Assembly: GCA_963757135.1 (NCBI GenBank)
Contig: CAVWQE010000006.1
Span: 310,001-374,000, forward strand
Length of the DNA stretch: 64,000 nt
Direction of reading: 5' to 3'
Source: Gp1-AA145 sp963757135
GTDB lineage: Bacteria > Acidobacteriota > Terriglobia > Terriglobales > Acidobacteriaceae
Positions 1-7,704 of this stretch are shown in pieces; within the stretch, counting starts at the first letter, position 1, and each line of letters opens with the position of its first letter. The notes under the pieces are model-generated. The model saw only the letters and a list, made by a program, of their open reading frames with translations. It was not told the origin of the DNA and ran no database searches. The translations under genes and the position numbers were made by a program.

Positions 1-1
1 T

Positions 2-1072
2 ACTTACAAGAGCGACCGCAAAGATCAGAAGGTTGATTCGCTCGTCGTTGTTGCTTCCGGCGACCAAAGCTCGTTGCAGCGCGCGCTGGATGAAGCCCGC
101 ATCATCGGCGAGTCGCAAAACTTTACGCGCGATCTTGTCAACGAGCCGTCAAACCAGATGACGCCCACTATCCTTGCCGACCGCGCACAAATTATGTGCG
201 AAGAGACCGGCCTCAGGTGCGAAGTTTACGGCGCGGACAAGATTAAAGAACTGAAAATGGGCGCATTCTGGGGTGTAGCGCAAGGGTCGGACGAGCCTCC
301 GGCGCTCATCGTCATGCGTTATGAACCTGCCGGCACGCCGGAGAAACCCGTGCTCGGTCTGGTTGGCAAGGGCATTACGTTTGACACCGGCGGCATCTCC
401 ATCAAGCCCGCCGACGGCATGGAAAAGATGAAATACGACATGGCCGGCGGGGCGACCATGATCGGCGTCATGCGCGCGATCGCGCTGCTCAAGCCAAAGG
501 TCAGAGTGATCGGTATCGTGTGCGCCACGGAAAACATGCCCAGCGGCAAAGCCCAAAAGCCCGGCGACATTCAGACGGCGATGTCGGGCAAGACCATTGA
601 GATCATCAACACCGACGCCGAAGGGCGACTGGTGCTCGCCGACGGGCTCTGCTACGCGCGCCAACTTGGCTGCACGCACTTGATAGACGCCGCCACTCTC
701 ACCGGGGCGGTCGTGGTCGCGCTCGGCTACTACAACGCCGGAATCTTTTCCAACGACGACGCCTTCTATGAGAACTTCACTAAAACCCTGGCGAAATCCG
801 GCGAGAAGATGTGGCGCCTGCCCGTGAGCGAGGAATATCTCGACCAGACTCGCTCCAACATTGCCGACCTCATGAACACCGGCGGCCGATGGGGCGGCGC
901 CAGCACCGCAGCTGCATTCCTGAAGGAGTTCGCCGAAGAGACGCCGTGGATCCATCTCGACATTGCCGGCACCGCCTGGATGGAAGACGCAAAGCCGTGG
1001 ATTGCAAAAGGGCCATCAGGCATCGCCGTGAGAAGCTTGGTTGAATTCGCGCGGGAATTCGGAAATTCGTAG
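2..1072 (+). CDS. pepA: Leucyl aminopeptidase (M17), 5' end cut by window edge
   Basis: Cytosolic dinuclear-metal exopeptidase that removes N-terminal residues such as Leu from peptides. The frame is open from base 2, so the true start lies upstream; 356 residues are visible. The M17 signature NTDAEGRLVLADGL begins near visible residue 203. The metal and substrate region GKGITFDTGGISIKP and the stretch KMKYDMAGGA precede it, as in the family. The C-terminal catalytic domain is complete and ends SLVEFAREFGNS. The N-terminal macrodomain-like part is mostly missing because of the window edge. The gene is followed after 71 bp by a small membrane protein with its own ribosome binding site. Family assignment is secure; the physiological substrate is not. 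Confidence 0.95.
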   Translation, partial: TYKSDRKDQKVDSLVVVASGDQSSLQRALDEARIIGESQNFTRDLVNEPSNQMTPTILADRAQIMCEETGLRCEVYGADKIKELKMGAFWGVAQGSDEPPALIVMRYEPAGTPEKPVLGLVGKGITFDTGGISIKPADGMEKMKYDMAGGATMIGVMRAIALLKPKVRVIGIVCATENMPSGKAQKPGDIQTAMSGKTIEIINTDAEGRLVLADGLCYARQLGCTHLIDAATLTGAVVVALGYYNAGIFSNDDAFYENFTKTLAKSGEKMWRLPVSEEYLDQTRSNIADLMNTGGRWGGASTAAAFLKEFAEETPWIHLDIAGTAWMEDAKPWIAKGPSGIAVRSLVEFAREFGNS

Positions 1073-1143
1073 AGGCAAACGCTGGACGAGCAACCCACCT
1101 TGCAAAATGAGCTTCTGACACTCGCCACTTTGGAGGTCACCGC

Positions 1144-1362
1144 ATGCGCGCTTTATTCGTGGTCGGAATTGTCGTTTTGGTACTAGGCATCATCTCGTTC
1201 TTTGTGCCAGTGCCGCACACCGAGCATCACGGCCTCGATGCCGGTGATATCCATGTAGGTGTGAATACGCACCACGACACGCTTTTGCCGCCAGTTGCCA
1301 GCATCGGCCTGGTGGTTGTTGGCGCAGGCCTGATGATCGCTGGACGTAAAAGCGGAGCCTAG
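1144..1362 (+). CDS. Small two-helix membrane protein (72 aa)
   Basis: A short hydrophobic protein with two predicted membrane helices (about residues 3-22 and 50-68). They are joined by a His-rich loop (HTEHHGLDAGDIHVGVNTHH), which could bind metal but may simply be polar. The start is well supported by GGAGG 6 nt before ATG. It resembles small DUF3185-type membrane proteins, but that match is by eye only. It stands alone after pepA; function unknown. Confidence 0.7.
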   Translation: MRALFVVGIVVLVLGIISFFVPVPHTEHHGLDAGDIHVGVNTHHDTLLPPVASIGLVVVGAGLMIAGRKSGA

Positions 1363-1380
1363 CCCGACGTCTGAAATAAT

Positions 1381-1440
1381 GTCATTCCGAGCGAAGCAGA
1401 CCGCGAAGGCGATCGTGCAAGTCGAGGAACCTGCTTCCAG
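1381..1440. repeat. Dispersed 'GTCATTCCGAGCG' type repeat, copy 1
   Basis: GTCATTCCGAGCGAAGCAGA followed by 'cgaggaacctgcttcc' is the form of a widespread bacterial intergenic repeat ('GTCATTCCGAGCG...CGAGGAAnCTGCTT'). A second copy lies at 60358-60422 in this window. It fills the gap between the small membrane protein and the convergent AbrB-like gene. Confidence 0.6.
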
Positions 1441-1455
1441 CGCTGACAGCGTGAT

Positions 1456-1848
1456 CTAGAGTGAGCGTTCGCGCCGATGCTCGATCGAGCGTATCGCCCC
1501 GAGCGACGGTCCACCAAGGCTTCCGGGAATCGAGTCGATATACGTATCCGTGATCGGCTGCAGCAGAAGCGTCCCGCTTACATGCTCCAAGGCAACCCTA
1601 ACGCCGGGTCGCAGGCCGAGTTTTTCACGCAGCTCTCGCGGAATGGAAACCTGGCCACGTGCCGATAATTTGGAATAGAAGATTCGCATCTCGCTCAGGT
1701 GCTGAACAGGTAATCGGCATGAGTGCTTAAGGACATTAAACAAGCCTGGAAGATCGGTACACATGCCGCTGCCCCGCAATGCAGCCAGCAAGCGCCTTAC
1801 AAACTCGACCACCGGGTCATTCAATCGCGAATTCAAATCAGTTGCCAT
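1456..1848 (-). CDS. AbrB/MazE/SpoVT-domain DNA-binding protein
   Basis: The C-terminal part carries a swapped-hairpin AbrB-type DNA-binding domain (SKLSARGQVSIPRELREKLG, then LRPGVRVALEHVSGTLLLQP), typical of antitoxins and transition-state regulators. The long frame (130 aa) starts 10 nt after the argS stop. An internal ATG at 1689 gives a 77-residue protein that starts right at the domain and matches the usual family size. Neither start has a clear Shine-Dalgarno sequence. The extra 53 residues contain a plausible amphipathic helix but match nothing I recognise. No toxin (PIN, MazF) is adjacent, so an orphan regulator is more likely than a toxin-antitoxin pair. It is probably cotranscribed with argS. 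Confidence 0.7.
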   Translation of the reverse strand: MATDLNSRLNDPVVEFVRRLLAALRGSGMCTDLPGLFNVLKHSCRLPVQHLSEMRIFYSKLSARGQVSIPRELREKLGLRPGVRVALEHVSGTLLLQPITDTYIDSIPGSLGGPSLGAIRSIEHRRERSL

Positions 1849-1858
1849 CCCAAGATTC

Positions 1859-3877
1859 TTACATTACCGAAGGCGCTTCGATCCCCATCACTCCCAGTGC
1901 GCGAATCAGTTCTCGTCTAACCACTCCCGCCGTCGCCAGCAGGAATTTCTTCCGCTCTTCGTCCGGTTCACTCAAGATCGGATAGCGGTGATAAAAGGTG
2001 TTGAACATCTGGGCCAACTGGAATACGTGTTTGGCGAGGTACGCCGGTTCAGTCGTGGCGATACATTGATCGATGACATATCCCGTTTTCGAGGCCGCCA
2101 GCCAGAGTTCCCAGAGATCATCGCTGTTCAGAAGTTCGGAGACTCGGTGGGATGGAGCGTTTGAACCCACTTCTCCCAACATCGGGGAGAAGTGGGGCAC
2201 TCCGGCCTCCATTCCGCCCTTGCGAAAAATATTGGTCGCGCGCACCACGGCATACTGCGCATACGGCCCGGTTTCGCCCTCAAAGCTCAGCGCTTCTTTG
2301 AAGTCGAACGCGATCACCGATGGCTTGGTGTACTTCAGCATGAAGTAGCGCAGGGCACCGATCGCGATTTGCTCGGCGATTTCCCGACGCTCAGCTTCCG
2401 GCAATTCGGGATGCCGCGAGTCCACCTGCGTAGCCGCCGATTCGATCAGCTTGTCGATCAAGTCATCTGCCTTTACGCCAAAACCTTTGCGGCCTGAGAC
2501 TTCGACATACGAACGCGCCTGGTCCTCCTCAGAAAGCTGGTAGCCCAGTTCGGCAGCGCAGGGCGGCGTGAGCGCCACCATCTCATACGAGAAATGCGTC
2601 AGTTTTTCCGCGTACTCCCCATGGCCCAAGCCTCGCAACGCCTCGATCACTGCGTTCTGTGCCTCGGATTGCCGAGCGTCGATCACGTTATACGTCCGCT
2701 CCACATCACCGAAGTGCGGATGATCCGGCTCGCCTTGCTCCGCTGAAACCCAGACCTGGTGGCCAGTGGGATACAAATAAAATTTCTGATACTGAAAGTC
2801 TTTTCCCAGCAGGCCAAACTTCCACATGTGATACGCGATGTCCTTGCCGACGTACCCGACAGTCCCGTTCGACCGAACAATCACTTTCTGGTCGTCTTCA
2901 GTTATTTCCTCAGTGTTTCCCTCCGTGTTCTCCGTTTCCTCTGTGGTTAAGGGTCTTGCCGTTGCCTTAGTCCCCGCTCTCCGCATGACCCAACAGCCTT
3001 TGTTCTTGCCTTCGGTTTCGAAGAAGAGTACGCCGGCTTCTTTGAGCTTCCCAAATGCCGCGTCCCAGAAATGCAAGCGCAGAATCTCACTCTCGCGCGG
3101 CAGAAAGTCATATTCGATATCGAGACGGTCCATCGTCTCCAGATGTCGGCGCAACACTGACGTTGAAATCAGCTCGGCAACAGCGGCAGTTTCGTTTCCG
3201 CCCTGTTCGATCTCGTGCAAAGTCTGCAATCGCACTTTTTTGTTCTCGGTGCTGTGCTCGTACCATTGCGAAACCTTTGCGTACAAATCCCAGCAGTAAT
3301 AATCAAAGCGTGGCTGGCGAGCGAGTCGCTCGATTTCAAGCAGCGACTTTTTCTCCAGATGCAGAAACCCCACCACCACGTCCGCGACCTGCACGCCGGT
3401 GTTGTCGATGTAGTTCTGCACATCGACCTGCCTGCCGGCGAATTGAAGCAGGCGGACAAAAGTGTCGCCCAAAATGGCGTTGCGCAGATGCCCTATATGC
3501 GCGGCTTTGTTGGGATTGATGCTGGTGTGCTCGACCAGAATCTTTCCCCCGGAAACTTCCGCCGCAGGTTGTTCCTCTTTCACGAGTGCCGCCGCCACGG
3601 TCCCTCGATCCACGCGCGCGTTGATGTACCCCGCCCCGGCCACCTCAAATTTCTCAAACCCCTCGACGCTGCCGATCCCCGCAACGATTTCTTCCGCAAT
3701 TTTCCGCGGCGCTTTGCGCAGCTTCTTTGCCAGATCAAATGCGAGCGGCAACGCAAATTCGCCAAGCTCGACCTTTGGCGGCTGCTCGATGACAATCCTT
3801 TCCGGCTCAATACCGTACTGCCGGCGCAAAAATTCGCGCATGTGCTCGGCCAGTCGCCGCTCCAGATGTCGGTACAA
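1859..3877 (-). CDS. argS: Arginyl-tRNA synthetase
   Basis: Class Ia aminoacyl-tRNA synthetase charging tRNA-Arg with arginine. The N-terminal additional domain (about residues 1-110) is followed by the HIGH motif in NPNKAAHIGHLRNA, the Rossmann core and the all-alpha anticodon-binding domain (SFEGETGPYAQYA onward). At 672 aa it is longer than most (550-600). Part of the excess is an insertion at about residues 308-328, encoded by a copy of an intergenic repeat (nt 2895-2950). The start is TTG at 3877: AGGAGA lies 7 nt upstream, and an in-frame TAG sits just before it, so no longer start is possible. A KMSKS motif is not evident, as in many ArgRS. The assignment is secure. Confidence 0.96.
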   Translation of the reverse strand: MYRHLERRLAEHMREFLRRQYGIEPERIVIEQPPKVELGEFALPLAFDLAKKLRKAPRKIAEEIVAGIGSVEGFEKFEVAGAGYINARVDRGTVAAALVKEEQPAAEVSGGKILVEHTSINPNKAAHIGHLRNAILGDTFVRLLQFAGRQVDVQNYIDNTGVQVADVVVGFLHLEKKSLLEIERLARQPRFDYYCWDLYAKVSQWYEHSTENKKVRLQTLHEIEQGGNETAAVAELISTSVLRRHLETMDRLDIEYDFLPRESEILRLHFWDAAFGKLKEAGVLFFETEGKNKGCWVMRRAGTKATARPLTTEETENTEGNTEEITEDDQKVIVRSNGTVGYVGKDIAYHMWKFGLLGKDFQYQKFYLYPTGHQVWVSAEQGEPDHPHFGDVERTYNVIDARQSEAQNAVIEALRGLGHGEYAEKLTHFSYEMVALTPPCAAELGYQLSEEDQARSYVEVSGRKGFGVKADDLIDKLIESAATQVDSRHPELPEAERREIAEQIAIGALRYFMLKYTKPSVIAFDFKEALSFEGETGPYAQYAVVRATNIFRKGGMEAGVPHFSPMLGEVGSNAPSHRVSELLNSDDLWELWLAASKTGYVIDQCIATTEPAYLAKHVFQLAQMFNTFYHRYPILSEPDEERKKFLLATAGVVRRELIRALGVMGIEAPSVM
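2895..2950 (-). repeat. 'CACAGAGG' repeat inserted in-frame in argS
   Basis: On the plus strand CTCCGTGTTCTCCGTTTCCT followed by CTGTGGTTAAGG matches the intergenic copies at 4053-4087 and 8580-8615 almost base for base. Read on the argS strand it encodes TTEETENTEGNTEEITED, an acidic Thr/Glu stretch with no counterpart in typical ArgRS, between CWVMRR and KVIVRSNGT. The frame is preserved. Confidence 0.8.
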
Positions 3878-3985
3878 GAGTCTCTCCTAAGTGATTGAAG
3901 GGAAATGGTGATTTTAGCAGAGGCCCCGCCTCGCCCCAGGTTTGACCGTGCTGAAAGCCATCCCTATGATGAATGGAGACGAGCC

Positions 3986-4087
3986 TAACCACAAAGGGCA
4001 CTGAGGATCTCAGGGAAACAACACAGGAATCAGAAAGAAGAGGAATTCCTCTGTGACCCTCTGTGTCCTCTGTGGTAGAGGTTTTCA
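3986..4087. repeat. 'CACAGAGG' inverted-repeat element, intergenic copy
   Basis: The left arm AACCACAAAGGGCACTGAGG and the right arm CCTCTGTGTCCTCTGTGGTA form an imperfect long inverted repeat between the divergent argS and larC genes. Related copies are at 8529-8615, 9209-9341, 59598-59640 and, as a single arm, inside argS. Confidence 0.75.
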
Positions 4088-4108
4088 CCTGCAGTTGAAA
4101 TTGTGCCT

Positions 4109-5410
4109 ATGCGCATCGCCTATCTCGACTGTTTTTCCGGCATCAGCGGCGACATGTTTCTCGGAGCGCTGATTGACGCCGGAGTACCTCCTGCCATCTT
4201 TGAGCAGGCAGTCGCCGCGTTGAACCTCGGCGCGAAGCTGGAGATTGCGCGCGTGAATCGCAGCGGCATCAGCGCAACCAAAGTTGATGTCGTCGTAGAC
4301 GGACAGAAGGATCAACCAAGGGAAGCGCACATCGCGCAATCTGGGCCCCACGACCATTCGCACCATGAACATGTGCATGATCACCATCACGCTGACAACC
4401 GATACGCCCATGGCCGAGGTCTGACAGAAATCCGCGAGATTATCGAACACGCCGTTGGATTGAGCGAATCGGCAAAGAAAACTGCGGTTTCGATTTTCGA
4501 AAAGCTCGGCGCTGCGGAATCGAAGATTCATGATGTCCCGATCGAGAAGGTTCACTTCCATGAGGTCGGCGCTGTTGACGCTTTGGTTGATATCGTCTGC
4601 GCCGCCGTCGGCGCCGAGGCGCTCGGAGTTGACGAATTTATCTGCTCACCGCTGAACGTCGGCGGCGGGACCGTCCAATGCGCGCATGGAACTTTTCCGA
4701 TTCCCGCTCCAGCAACGGTCGAATTGCTCAAAGGCGCTCCGGTTTACTCCTCAGGACCTCAGGCCGAACTCGTAACTCCGACCGGGGCGGCGATTGTTGC
4801 GACTCTGGTAAAACGGTTTGAATCGCTTCCTGCGATGAACATAGAAAGATCCGGGTATGGAGCCGGAACCCATGACTTTTCTGGCCATCCCAACGTTCTG
4901 CGTATTACGGTCGGCGAGGCACTTTCGGCAAACAGCGCGGACAAGAGTGTCCGCGCCACACAGACCGACACGATAACAGTTCTGGAGGCCAACCTCGACG
5001 ATCTTAATCCGCAGGTCTTCGGATACGTGATGGACAGATTGCTCGAAGCCGGCGCTCTCGACGTTTTTTGCGTGCCGGTGCAGATGAAGAAGAACCGGCC
5101 TGGAACGCTGCTGACGGTTCTCTCGAAACCGGACGATGCCGATGTCCTCGCAGAAATAATTTTTGCCGAAACCACAACCCTTGGTGTCAGACGTCGGGAA
5201 GAACGGCGTCAGATCCTGTCACGCCGCTGGCAAACTGTTTCCACCCGCTTCGGCGATATACGAATCAAGATCGCCAGTATGAATGGGTCTGTGAGCAATT
5301 ACGTACCGGAGTATGAAGACTGCCGGAAAATCGCGGCAGAAAAGAAAATACCGTTGAAGATGGTAATGGCGGAAGCCATCGACGCATATGCAAGGCACCT
5401 CAAGGGCTAA
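4109..5410 (+). CDS. larC: Nickel-pincer cofactor biosynthesis protein LarC
   Basis: LarC inserts nickel, in a CTP-dependent step, into the pincer nucleotide (SCS) cofactor used by lactate racemase and related LarA enzymes. The conserved N-terminus MRIAYLDCFSGISGDMFLGA sets the start at ATG 4109; a GTG at 4103 is an alternative. The protein holds both LarC halves in one frame of 433 aa, unlike Lactobacillus, where a frameshift joins them. Landmarks are KVHFHEVGAVDALVDIV, the C-half signature EANLDDLNPQVFGYVMDRLL and MKKNRPGTLL. A His-rich loop (HDHSHHEHVHDHHHAD, about residues 87-102) probably handles Ni(II). A repeat-derived insert sits in the linker between halves (nt 4935-4963). No larA, larB or larE lies in the window. 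Confidence 0.92.
   Translation: MRIAYLDCFSGISGDMFLGALIDAGVPPAIFEQAVAALNLGAKLEIARVNRSGISATKVDVVVDGQKDQPREAHIAQSGPHDHSHHEHVHDHHHADNRYAHGRGLTEIREIIEHAVGLSESAKKTAVSIFEKLGAAESKIHDVPIEKVHFHEVGAVDALVDIVCAAVGAEALGVDEFICSPLNVGGGTVQCAHGTFPIPAPATVELLKGAPVYSSGPQAELVTPTGAAIVATLVKRFESLPAMNIERSGYGAGTHDFSGHPNVLRITVGEALSANSADKSVRATQTDTITVLEANLDDLNPQVFGYVMDRLLEAGALDVFCVPVQMKKNRPGTLLTVLSKPDDADVLAEIIFAETTTLGVRRREERRQILSRRWQTVSTRFGDIRIKIASMNGSVSNYVPEYEDCRKIAAEKKIPLKMVMAEAIDAYARHLKG
4935..4963 (+). repeat. 'GGACAAGAnTGTCC' palindrome inserted in-frame in larC
   Basis: GCGCGGACAAGAGTGTCCGC followed by GCCACAC matches the intergenic element at 7590-7694 (GGCGGACAAGAATGTCCGCC then CCACAC). In larC it encodes SADKSVRATQ in the variable linker between the two LarC halves. 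Confidence 0.75.
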
Positions 5411-5462
5411 AGCCCTGCTCTTTTGATACCCTCAATGCAGGGCTGAAGCCCTGCTCGACCCG
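5400..5462. repeat. 'GGGCTAAAGCCC' palindromic repeat pair
   Basis: AAGGGCTAAAGCCCTGCTC and CAGGGCTGAAGCCCTGCTC are two tandem palindromes that overlap the larC stop codon and run toward metG. The same format occurs at 60217-60250 (GGGCTTTAGCCC, GAGCCCTAAAGGGC). Confidence 0.65.
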
Positions 5463-5513
5463 AAGCATTTTGGCCGGACGCCGATCGAAGGCCGACAGCC
5501 GACGACCGAGGAC

Positions 5514-7586
5514 ATGCCTAAGACTTTTTACATCACGACGCCCATCTATTACGTTAACGCCCGCCCCCATATCGGGCACACGTATACGACACTCGCCTGC
5601 GACACCATTGCTCGGCGCCAGCGCATGATGGGCGATGACACCTGGTTTCTGACTGGTACCGACGAGCACGGCCAGAAAATCCAGCGCGCCGCCGAAGCTG
5701 CTGGCAAAACTCCGCAGCGATTTACCGATGAAGTCTCCGCCGAATTCCGCGCGCTCTGGGACCGGATGGGCATCACCTACAACGACTACATCCGAACAAC
5801 TTCTGAGCGCCACAAGCGGGGCGTGCAGGAACTGTGGCGCCGCCTGCGCGACAACGGATACATCTACAAAGGCAGCTACACCGGCCAATATTGCGTTTTC
5901 GACGAAATGTACGTGGAAGTCGGACCGGGTGAACCCTGCCCGGAGTGCGGTCGTCCCACCGAGACCGTGAAAGAAGAAAATTATTTCTTCAAGCTCTCGG
6001 CGTTTGCTGAGCCGCTGCTCGACCTGTATACCAACAATCCGGATTTCATCCGTCCCGAAACTCGCCGCAATGAAGTGATCGCCTTTGTGCGCTCAGGCTT
6101 ACGCGATCTGTCGATTAGCCGTTCGACTTTTTCCTGGGGCATTCCCGTTCCTGATGATCCCAAGCACGTAATTTACGTCTGGCTTGACGCGCTGGCCAAC
6201 TACATCACCGCGATTGGCTACGGATCATCAGACGCTAGCAAATTCGAAAAGTATTGGCCTGCCGATGTGCACATGATCGGCAAAGAGATCGTGCGCTTCC
6301 ATTGCGTGTATTGGCCGGCATTCCTGATGGCCGCTCGCCTGCCCTTGCCAAAGGCAATCATTGCGCACGGATGGTTGCTGTTCGAAGAAAGCAAGATGTC
6401 AAAGACGCGCGGCAACATCGTCCGCACCGAGACCATTCTCGATGTTCTCGGCGCCGACGCCTTGCGCTACTTCCTACTGCGTGAAATTGTGTTCGGCCAT
6501 GACGGGTCATTCTCTTTTGACGCGCTGGTGCAGCGCTACAACTCTGATCTTGCCAACGGTCTCGGCAATCTCGCCAGCCGCACTCTGGCCATGATCAGCC
6601 GCTACTTCAAAGGCGAGGTTCCGTATCCCTCGCATACAGCGGCACACACTGGGGCCGAGGATCTAGTGGCCGCTCTTGCGAAGCACACGATAAAAGAATT
6701 TAACGAGTTATTCGATCAGTATCAATTTTCGCGCGCTCTCGAAATGGCCTGGGCGCTGGTCGCGGCCGTGGACAAGTACATCGTGGAGAACGAACCGTGG
6801 GCGCTGGCCGAAAAACAGGATGAGTCCAACCGCGCTCGACTTGCGACTGTGCTCTACACTTCGGCCGAAGCTCTCCGAATCGTTACCGCGCTCGCGCATC
6901 CCGTGATGCCGCAGGCGACGGCGAAGATTTGGTCACAAATGGGCTTGGGCGATATCACAAAACTTTCGCTCGCCGACTTGCGCTGGGGGCAACTCCAACT
7001 GGGAACGAGGCTGGGCAAAGTCGAGCCTGTGTTTCCCCGCGCCGATAAGAGCGCCGTCGAGAGGATGCAGCAGATGGAAGATCAGGGGCGAACATCGGCG
7101 GTCGAAGCCTCGGAAGCAGATAACCCTCCGCGTGCAACCGAAGCACAAACAGGAGACGTGGAGCGCCGGGCGCCCTCGCCCGGCAACATAGACGCTCCCC
7201 CTGCCTCGCAAGGCTCGTCTCCCCTTAACGAGCCCGCGACTGCACCGCCGAGTGCCGACGGAAAAATTACGATTGACGACTTTACGAAGATCGAACTGCG
7301 TGTCGCCCAAATTAGAGTCGCAGAAAAAGTTAAAGGTGCCGACAAACTGCTCCGCCTCGAAGTTGATCTCGGAACTGAGACCCGGCAGATTCTCGCAGGA
7401 ATCGCCGAAGCCTATGCGCCCGAAGCTCTGATCGGCCGCAAGATCGTTATCGTAGCCAACCTTGCTCCGCGAAAAATGCGTGGACTTGAATCGAATGGCA
7501 TGCTTCTGGCAGCTTCACTCGAGGGGGGGAAGCCGATACTGGCAAGCTTTCTGGAAGACGTGCCGTTGGGGGCGAGGCTGAAATAG
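5514..7586 (+). CDS. metG: Methionyl-tRNA synthetase with C-terminal EMAP domain
   Basis: Charges initiator and elongator tRNA-Met. The class I HIGH motif is in NARPHIGHTYTT (about residue 18) and KMSKS is present as ESKMSKTRGN (about residue 298). The connective-peptide zinc knuckle shows YCVFDEMYVE followed by CPECGRP. After the anticodon-binding helices there is a Pro/Ala-rich linker (about 510-580). A Trbp111/EMAP-II OB-fold tRNA-binding domain follows (ITIDDFTKIELRVAQIRVAE to GMLLAAS), which in the family promotes dimerisation and tRNA binding. At 690 aa it fits the long bacterial form. The linker includes a stretch resembling an intergenic GC palindrome (7156-7190). A TatD-type gene follows, a pairing also known in other bacteria. 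Confidence 0.96.
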   Translation: MPKTFYITTPIYYVNARPHIGHTYTTLACDTIARRQRMMGDDTWFLTGTDEHGQKIQRAAEAAGKTPQRFTDEVSAEFRALWDRMGITYNDYIRTTSERHKRGVQELWRRLRDNGYIYKGSYTGQYCVFDEMYVEVGPGEPCPECGRPTETVKEENYFFKLSAFAEPLLDLYTNNPDFIRPETRRNEVIAFVRSGLRDLSISRSTFSWGIPVPDDPKHVIYVWLDALANYITAIGYGSSDASKFEKYWPADVHMIGKEIVRFHCVYWPAFLMAARLPLPKAIIAHGWLLFEESKMSKTRGNIVRTETILDVLGADALRYFLLREIVFGHDGSFSFDALVQRYNSDLANGLGNLASRTLAMISRYFKGEVPYPSHTAAHTGAEDLVAALAKHTIKEFNELFDQYQFSRALEMAWALVAAVDKYIVENEPWALAEKQDESNRARLATVLYTSAEALRIVTALAHPVMPQATAKIWSQMGLGDITKLSLADLRWGQLQLGTRLGKVEPVFPRADKSAVERMQQMEDQGRTSAVEASEADNPPRATEAQTGDVERRAPSPGNIDAPPASQGSSPLNEPATAPPSADGKITIDDFTKIELRVAQIRVAEKVKGADKLLRLEVDLGTETRQILAGIAEAYAPEALIGRKIVIVANLAPRKMRGLESNGMLLAASLEGGKPILASFLEDVPLGARLK
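7156..7190 (+). repeat. GC palindrome ('GGGCGAGGGCGCCCG' type) within metG linker
   Basis: The stretch GCGCCGGGCGCCCTCGCCCG shares the 15-base core GGGCGAGGGCGCCCG (opposite strand) with the intergenic element at 42097-42130. In metG it encodes ERRAPSPG in the low-complexity linker before the EMAP domain. Confidence 0.55.
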
Positions 7587-7589
7587 GCC

Positions 7590-7694
7590 GTGTGGGTCGG
7601 ACATTCTTGTCCGACGCTCTTGACTTTGGTTTTGATTTAATTGGTCCGCGCTTCAAAATTCAAAAGCGGCGGACAAGAATGTCCGCCCCACACA
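7590..7694. repeat. 'GGACAAGAATGTCC' long inverted repeat
   Basis: GTGTGGGTCGGACATTCTTG (7590 region) and GGCGGACAAGAATGTCCGCC then CCACAC (7669-7694) are two arms in opposite orientation separated by about 50 bp. They fill the metG-TatD gap. A single palindrome of this family lies inside larC. Confidence 0.7.
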
Positions 7695-7704
7695 ATCCGT
7701 GCCG

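Noticed and set aside
149..955. 268-codon open frame on the minus strand
   Set aside because: It lies entirely antisense to pepA; long antisense frames are expected in GC-rich coding DNA and it has no ribosome binding site or domain.
1456..1848. Toxin-antitoxin pair at the AbrB-like gene
   Set aside because: No toxin-like frame is adjacent; neighbours are argS and a repeat.
3215..3898. 227-codon open frame opposite argS
   Set aside because: Antisense shadow of a well-supported synthetase gene, His/Arg-rich nonsense composition.
4345..4400. His-rich stretch in larC as another repeat-derived insertion
   Set aside because: His-rich loops are a known feature of LarC and fit nickel handling; no intergenic copy was seen.
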